A stretch of DNA of 64,000 nt from Lysobacter sp. (GTDB lineage Bacteria > Pseudomonadota > Gammaproteobacteria > Xanthomonadales > Xanthomonadaceae). Where the stretch lies: the NCBI GenBank assembly GCA_027306995.1, contig DAHUXS010000019.1, positions 62,001 to 126,000 of the forward strand, read 5' to 3'. Positions 58,676 through 64,000 of the stretch are shown here, one piece after another. The notes under the pieces are model-generated. The model had not been told where the DNA came from, made no database searches, and saw only the letters and a list, made by a program, of their open reading frames with translations. A program made the translations under genes and the position numbers. Positions within the stretch are counted from its first letter, which is position 1. Each line of letters starts with the position of its first letter.

Positions 58676-61600
58676 ACACGCGACTGGCATCCACGGACGT
58701 GGTCGCGTCGTCGTCGCTGGTGGATGCGTACATCGCCCAGGTGCGCTTGCGTCCCGATGCCATCGCCATCCGCGATGGTGATCGCGTCATCAGCTATGCG
58801 CAGTTGGACACGATGTCGTCTGCGGTCGCCGCCGGACTGCGCGAGCGTGGCGTGGTCGCCGGCGACATCGTCGCCTTGGACGCGCAGCGTGGCGCCGACG
58901 CGGTGATCGCGATGCTGGCGGTCCTGCGCTGCGGCGCGGGCTATCTGCCGCTGGATCCAACGCAGCCGCCGGCGCGACTGGCGACGATGCTGGCCGACGC
59001 CAACGCACGCCTGTGCCTGGTATCGCTGGCGAGCGAAGCGGCGATCCGTTTGCCGGAAGGCGTCGTCGCAGCGGCGATCGAGGATTGCGCGGCGGCGAAC
59101 GTGACGCTCGCGGATATCGCACGGGCTGGCGAGGACCTCGCCTACGTGATGTACACCTCCGGCTCGACCGGAACGCCGAAGGGTGTGTGCATTCCCGATC
59201 GCGCGATCCTCGGGCTGGTCTGCGATGTCGGCTTCATCGACCTGGGCGCGGACACGGTCTTCCTGCAGGCGGCCCCGCTCGGTTTCGATGCATCCACCCT
59301 CGAAATCTGGGGCCCACTGCTCAATGGCGGACAGCTGGCGATCCACCACGAAGCCGTGCCGACCGCGACTGGCCTCGGCGAGGCGATTCGCCGACATGGA
59401 ATCACCCATCTGTGGCTGACCGCCGCGCTGTTCAACAGCGTGGTCGACGAGGATCCGCACCAGCTGCATGGCTTGCGCCAGCTGTTCACCGGCGGCGAAG
59501 CGTTGTCGGTGCGGCATGTGCGGCGGATGTGCGAGACGGAGCCGGACATCGCGCTGTTCAATGGCTATGGCCCGACCGAATGCACCACGTTCGCGGTCAC
59601 CCATGCGATCACCGATCTCACCGAAGACGCGCGCAACGTGCCGATCGGCCGTGCGATTGATCGCGCGCGACTGCACATCGTCGATGGCGACGGGCGGCCG
59701 GTGCCAGATGGCGAAGCGGGTGAGCTATGGATCGCCGGCAGCGGCGTCGCACTGGGCTATTTCGGGCGCGATGACCTGACCGCCGAGCGTTTCGTGCCGT
59801 CGCCGGATGGCGTCGGCCTGGCCTATCGCAGCGGCGACCAGGTCCGCATCAACGCAGACGGTTGCATCGAGTTCTGCGGGCGCATCGATCAACAGGTCAA
59901 GGTTCGCGGGTTCCGCATCGAGCTGGGCGAGATCGAAGCCGTGCTCGGTGCGGTTCCCGGGATACGGAATGCTGCCGTCACTGCGCCGGACACCGGGCAT
60001 GGCGAGCGTCGTCTCGTTGCCTATGTGCAAGCAGAAGACGGGCAGGTGCCGGATGTGCAGGCGATCCGCGCGGAACTGGCACGCAGGTTGCCGGACTACA
60101 TGGTGCCGCTGCGCTACGTCGTGCTCGACCGTTTCCCGACGACGGTCAATGGCAAGCTCGATCGCGCCGCCTTGCCGGCGCCCGACCGCAGTCGTCCCGA
60201 ACTCGCGAATCCGCATGTCGCGCCGCGCGGCGAATGCGAAGTCGCGATCGCACGCGCCATGGGCGAGTTGCTCGATCTCGACGGCATCGGCCGCGACGAC
60301 AGCTTCTTCGATCTCGGTGGCAGCTCGCTGTTGGCCTCGCGCCTCGTCGCGACCTTGAAGCAGGATGGCGTGCTGCCGGCATCGGCATCGCCGGGTCATC
60401 TCTTCAGCCATCCCACGCCGGCATTGCTGGCGGCGCGCTTCGAATCACAATCGGAATCACGGCAAGTTGAAAAGGTGGCGCGCAACGGTTCCGAACCGAT
60501 CGCCATCATCGCCATGGCCGGGCGTTTTCCCGGCGCGGTGGATGTCGAGGCGTTGTGGGCGATGCTGCGCGAAGGTCGCGAAGGCATCACCCGGTTCGAT
60601 CGTGCCGCACTTGATGCGTCCATTTCAGAATCGTTGCGCAATGATCCCGACTATGTTCCGGCGCGTGGCGTCATCGACGGTGTCGAACAGTTCGATGCGG
60701 CGTTCTTCGGCATCGGGGCGCCGGAAGCGGAAGTGATGGACCCGCAGCAGCGCATCGCACTGGAACTGGCCTGGGAATGCATGGAACGCTCAGGCCATGC
60801 GCCAGGCGATGAGGCCGATGGCGATGTCGGCGTGTTCGCTGGCATGTACAACGCCAGCTACTTCCAGAAGCATGTCTCGCGCCATCCCGACCGCATTGCA
60901 CGGGTCGGCGAATTCCAGACCATGCTAGGCAACGAGAAGGACTACATCGCCACCCGCGTCGCCCACAAACTCGGGCTGACCGGACCGGCGATCAGCATCC
61001 ATACCGGTTGCTCGACTTCGCTGGTCGCGATCTGCCAGGCGGTGGAAAGTCTGCGCGCCGGGCAATGCCGGATGGCGCTGGCCGGTGGCGTATCGGTGAC
61101 GTGCCCGAGCAACAGCGGCTATCTCTACCAGGAAGGCAGCATGCTGTCGCCGGATGGACACACCCGCAGCTTCGATGCCAAATCGGCGGGCACGGTGTTC
61201 AGCGACGGCGCGGCGATGGTGTTGCTCAAGCGCCTGTCCGATGCACAGGCCGATGGCGATCCGATCCATGCGGTCATTCGCGGAATCGGCCTCAGCAACG
61301 ACGGCGCGCAACGCGCCAGTTTCACCGCACCGAGCGCGGCGGGGCAGGCGAAGGCCATTCGAATGGCACACCGCGACGCCGATATCGATCCGCGCAGCAT
61401 CGGTTTTGTCGAGGCGCACGGGACGGCGACGCCGATCGGCGATCCCATCGAGATCGAAGGGCTGGCCCTGGCCTTCGGCGAAGCGACTCGAGACACCGGT
61501 TTTTGCACCATTGGCTCGCTCAAGAGCAACGTCGGCCACCTGGTGATCGCTGCCGGTGCCGCCGGCGTGATCAAGACCGCGTTCGCCCTGCGCGAAAACT

Positions 61601-64000
61601 GCATCCCCGGCACGGTGCACTTCACTGCGCCGAATCCTTCCATCGATTTCGCTTCAACCCCCTTCGTCGCCAACGCCGAAGCGGATGCCTGGCGCTGCTC
61701 CCCATCCCCTCGGCGCGCTGGTGTCAGTAGCTTCGGTGTTGGCGGCACCAATGCCCACGTCGTCATGGAACAGGCGCCGGAAGATCCGTCTTCCGATGCC
61801 GCCGGCGGCGTGCAATTGCTGCAAGTGTCGGCGCGTTCGCCGCAGGCCTTGCAGCAGACCTGCGAGCAGTTGGCGAACTGGCTCGGCGGTCATCCGCAGG
61901 CCAATCTCGCCGATGTCGCCTGGACGCTGCGCAGCGGTCGTCGCGCGTTTCCGTTCCGTCGTGCGGTTGCCGCAAATGGCCACGACGATGCGATCCGGTT
62001 GTTGCAGCAATCCAATGCGCCAGCGGCTGCAACCAGCGGCGATCATGGCGTGGTGCTGCTATTCCCGGGGCAGGGCGCGACCTATCCCGGCATGGGTCGC
62101 AGCCTGTACGAAACGCATGCGGTGTTCCGCGACGCCATCGACGCCTGCGCGCAACGACTGGGGCGCACCTTGGGCGAAGACCTGCGCTCGTTGCTGTTCA
62201 GCGACGATCCCGATGCCCTGGGTCCGACCTGGCGCATGCAACCGGCGACGTTTGCGATCGAATACGCGTTGGGGCGCCTGTGGCAGTCGTTTGGCGTCAC
62301 GCCGATGGCCATGCTCGGACACAGCATCGGCGAGTTCGCGGCAGCGACGCTGGCCGGTGTGTTCTCGCTGGAGGACGCCATCGACCTGGTCGCCAAGCGT
62401 GGCGCCTTGATGCAATCGCAGCCGGCCGGCGCGATGCTTGGCGTGCGTCTGTCGGAAGCGGACGTGCTGGCGCGCCTGCCGGGTGATCTCGATCTCGCCG
62501 CAGTCAACGGTCCGCGTTCCTGCGTCGTCGCCGGCAGCGCCGAAACCGTCGATGCCTTCGCCGCGACTTTGGCGGCGGAGCAGATCGCCTGCACGCCGCT
62601 GCGTACCTCGCATGCCTTCCATTCGCGAATGATGGAGCCGGCACTGGCGCCATTCGCCGAAGCCGTCGTCGCATGCACGCGCAACGCGCCGTCGTTGCCG
62701 ATCATTTCCTCCGTCACTGGCGAACGCCTCGGCGATGCCGAAGTGATGTCGGTGGAGTATTGGGTAAACCAGCTGCGCTCGCCCGTGCAATACAGCCGAG
62801 CCACTGCCAGTGCGCTCGCGTTGCCTGGCGTCCGCGTCCTGCTCGAAGCCGGCCCGCGCAATACGCTGAGCCAGTTGGCGAAGCAGCAACGTTTCGGCGA
62901 AGGCCAGTTCACGTTGCCGTCGCTGGCGGACAACGTCGAGGCGGAAGCACAGTCCTTGTTGCAAGCGGTTGGCGCGCTATGGAGCGCCGGCATCGATGTC
63001 GCCACCGATGGCCTCGATGGCCGCCAACGCCGTCATCGCCTCGAACTTCCGACCTATCCGTTCGAACGCAAGACTTATTGGTTACCCGCGGTCGCAGATG
63101 CGCCCGCTGCGACTGCCGTGATTCCCGGGGAGAATTCCATGTCAGCAAGCAATTCCGCGCCCGCCGCACAGACAGCAGCGACGGCCATGCATCCGGACGT
63201 GATCGCGCGCATTCGCGCGGTGTTCGAGGATGTTTCCGGCATCGACATGGCGGGCATGCACGACGATGCCAATTTCGTCGAGGCCGGACTGGACAGCCTG
63301 ACCCTGACCCAGATCGCCCTGCAGTTGCAGAAGAGCTTCGGCAGCAAGGTCAGTTTCCGCCAGCTGATGGGCGAATATTCGACGCTGACGCGGCTGGGCA
63401 CGATGCTCGGCGCAACGATGGCGCCGGCCCGCGTCGAGCAGCAGGCAGCGGTGACTGCCACGGCCCCGGTAGCGATGCCTGCCAATGCCGTGGCCATCGC
63501 GATGCCGACGGCCGCTCCCGGCGACCTGCAACAGTTGATCGCGCAGCAGATGCAGTTGATGCAACGCCAGCTCGAACTGCTCGGCGCCGCACCTGCGGTT
63601 CCCGCGCAGGCGCCGGTCGTGGCTGTCCCGACCGCGCCAGTCGCGGCGGCGCCTTTGGAACCGTCGCAGCCTTCCGACCAGGCCGAAGCGGATGCGCTCG
63701 CGCATACCCGCTACGACGTCAAGAAAGCCTTCGGTGCTATCGCCCGCATCGACAACACCGCATCGTCCGAGCTGGGGCCGCGCCAGCGCGATCGCCTCGA
63801 TGCCTTCATCCAGCGCTATGTCGCGCGCACACGCGCGTCGAAGGACTACACGCAACGCCACCGTGCACGACTCGCCGATCCACGCGTGGTCAACGGCTTC
63901 AAGCCCATGCTCAAGGAAATCACCTACCAGATCGTGATGGAACGCTCCCAGGGCGCGCACCTGACCGATCTCGACGGCAACGACTACGTCGATGCGCTCA
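58672..64000 (+). CDS. Hybrid NRPS-PKS, partial: A-PCP-KS-AT-ACP-aminotransferase (class III)..., runs off the right edge
   Basis: GTG start overlapping the previous TGA (GTGA). A: YVMYTSGSTGTPKGVCIP (A3 near 59150); PCP FFDLGGSSLLASRLV (~60310); KS HTGCSTSLVAICQ (Cys codon 61009-61011), VEAHGTATPIGD, KSNVGHLVIAAG; AT GHSIGEFAAATLAGV with HAFH (62611-62622); ACP FVEAGLDSLTLTQIA (Ser codon 63295-63297); AMT start RYDVKKAFGAIARID...LADPRVVNGFKPMLKEITYQIVMERSQGAHLTDLDGNDYVDAL. Not in ORF track because no stop occurs before 64000. Confidence 0.97.
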   Translation, partial: MNTRLASTDVVASSSLVDAYIAQVRLRPDAIAIRDGDRVISYAQLDTMSSAVAAGLRERGVVAGDIVALDAQRGADAVIAMLAVLRCGAGYLPLDPTQPPARLATMLADANARLCLVSLASEAAIRLPEGVVAAAIEDCAAANVTLADIARAGEDLAYVMYTSGSTGTPKGVCIPDRAILGLVCDVGFIDLGADTVFLQAAPLGFDASTLEIWGPLLNGGQLAIHHEAVPTATGLGEAIRRHGITHLWLTAALFNSVVDEDPHQLHGLRQLFTGGEALSVRHVRRMCETEPDIALFNGYGPTECTTFAVTHAITDLTEDARNVPIGRAIDRARLHIVDGDGRPVPDGEAGELWIAGSGVALGYFGRDDLTAERFVPSPDGVGLAYRSGDQVRINADGCIEFCGRIDQQVKVRGFRIELGEIEAVLGAVPGIRNAAVTAPDTGHGERRLVAYVQAEDGQVPDVQAIRAELARRLPDYMVPLRYVVLDRFPTTVNGKLDRAALPAPDRSRPELANPHVAPRGECEVAIARAMGELLDLDGIGRDDSFFDLGGSSLLASRLVATLKQDGVLPASASPGHLFSHPTPALLAARFESQSESRQVEKVARNGSEPIAIIAMAGRFPGAVDVEALWAMLREGREGITRFDRAALDASISESLRNDPDYVPARGVIDGVEQFDAAFFGIGAPEAEVMDPQQRIALELAWECMERSGHAPGDEADGDVGVFAGMYNASYFQKHVSRHPDRIARVGEFQTMLGNEKDYIATRVAHKLGLTGPAISIHTGCSTSLVAICQAVESLRAGQCRMALAGGVSVTCPSNSGYLYQEGSMLSPDGHTRSFDAKSAGTVFSDGAAMVLLKRLSDAQADGDPIHAVIRGIGLSNDGAQRASFTAPSAAGQAKAIRMAHRDADIDPRSIGFVEAHGTATPIGDPIEIEGLALAFGEATRDTGFCTIGSLKSNVGHLVIAAGAAGVIKTAFALRENCIPGTVHFTAPNPSIDFASTPFVANAEADAWRCSPSPRRAGVSSFGVGGTNAHVVMEQAPEDPSSDAAGGVQLLQVSARSPQALQQTCEQLANWLGGHPQANLADVAWTLRSGRRAFPFRRAVAANGHDDAIRLLQQSNAPAAATSGDHGVVLLFPGQGATYPGMGRSLYETHAVFRDAIDACAQRLGRTLGEDLRSLLFSDDPDALGPTWRMQPATFAIEYALGRLWQSFGVTPMAMLGHSIGEFAAATLAGVFSLEDAIDLVAKRGALMQSQPAGAMLGVRLSEADVLARLPGDLDLAAVNGPRSCVVAGSAETVDAFAATLAAEQIACTPLRTSHAFHSRMMEPALAPFAEAVVACTRNAPSLPIISSVTGERLGDAEVMSVEYWVNQLRSPVQYSRATASALALPGVRVLLEAGPRNTLSQLAKQQRFGEGQFTLPSLADNVEAEAQSLLQAVGALWSAGIDVATDGLDGRQRRHRLELPTYPFERKTYWLPAVADAPAATAVIPGENSMSASNSAPAAQTAATAMHPDVIARIRAVFEDVSGIDMAGMHDDANFVEAGLDSLTLTQIALQLQKSFGSKVSFRQLMGEYSTLTRLGTMLGATMAPARVEQQAAVTATAPVAMPANAVAIAMPTAAPGDLQQLIAQQMQLMQRQLELLGAAPAVPAQAPVVAVPTAPVAAAPLEPSQPSDQAEADALAHTRYDVKKAFGAIARIDNTASSELGPRQRDRLDAFIQRYVARTRASKDYTQRHRARLADPRVVNGFKPMLKEITYQIVMERSQGAHLTDLDGNDYVDAL

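Overview
High-GC bacterial chromosome segment; gene content and order look gammaproteobacterial, order Xanthomonadales/Lysobacterales (inferred from synteny). It reads as a housekeeping backbone: carA-carB-greA-(rpfE-like)-recJ, prfB-lysS, fadD/rpfB, acnA, acnB, nudJ-mnmA-hflD, clpS-clpA-infA-aat, trxB, ftsK-lolA-rarA and crcB. Accessory blocks interrupt it. Many long ORFs in the supplied track are shadow ORFs caused by high GC. Two genuine genes are missing from the track because they run off the window: a Tes/COG1964-like radical SAM gene at the left edge (minus strand, 1-381) and a large NRPS/PKS gene at the right edge (58672-64000+). prfB is represented only in part because it needs a +1 frameshift. 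Main points of interest: (i) a hybrid NRPS-PKS opening A-PCP-KS-AT-ACP-aminotransferase, with no reductive domain, translationally coupled to a JmjC/cupin-like gene and near an EpsB-type sugar transferase and a PPTase; (ii) a radical SAM + Lgt-paralogue pair suggesting membrane-lipid modification; (iii) a fluoride riboswitch upstream of crcB/DUF190, with a visible alternative-pairing switch; (iv) an rpf-type locus in which the DSF core rpfF/rpfC/rpfG is absent and lysS and rpfB meet across a 10-bp perfect palindrome; (v) an accessory island with two DUF11/beta-helix surface proteins sharing a 612-bp duplicated 3' module next to an AraC regulator; (vi) a VapBC-type pair between the two aconitase genes. 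No rRNA, tRNA, CRISPR array or transposase was recognised. All identifications are by reading translations; no database search was run.
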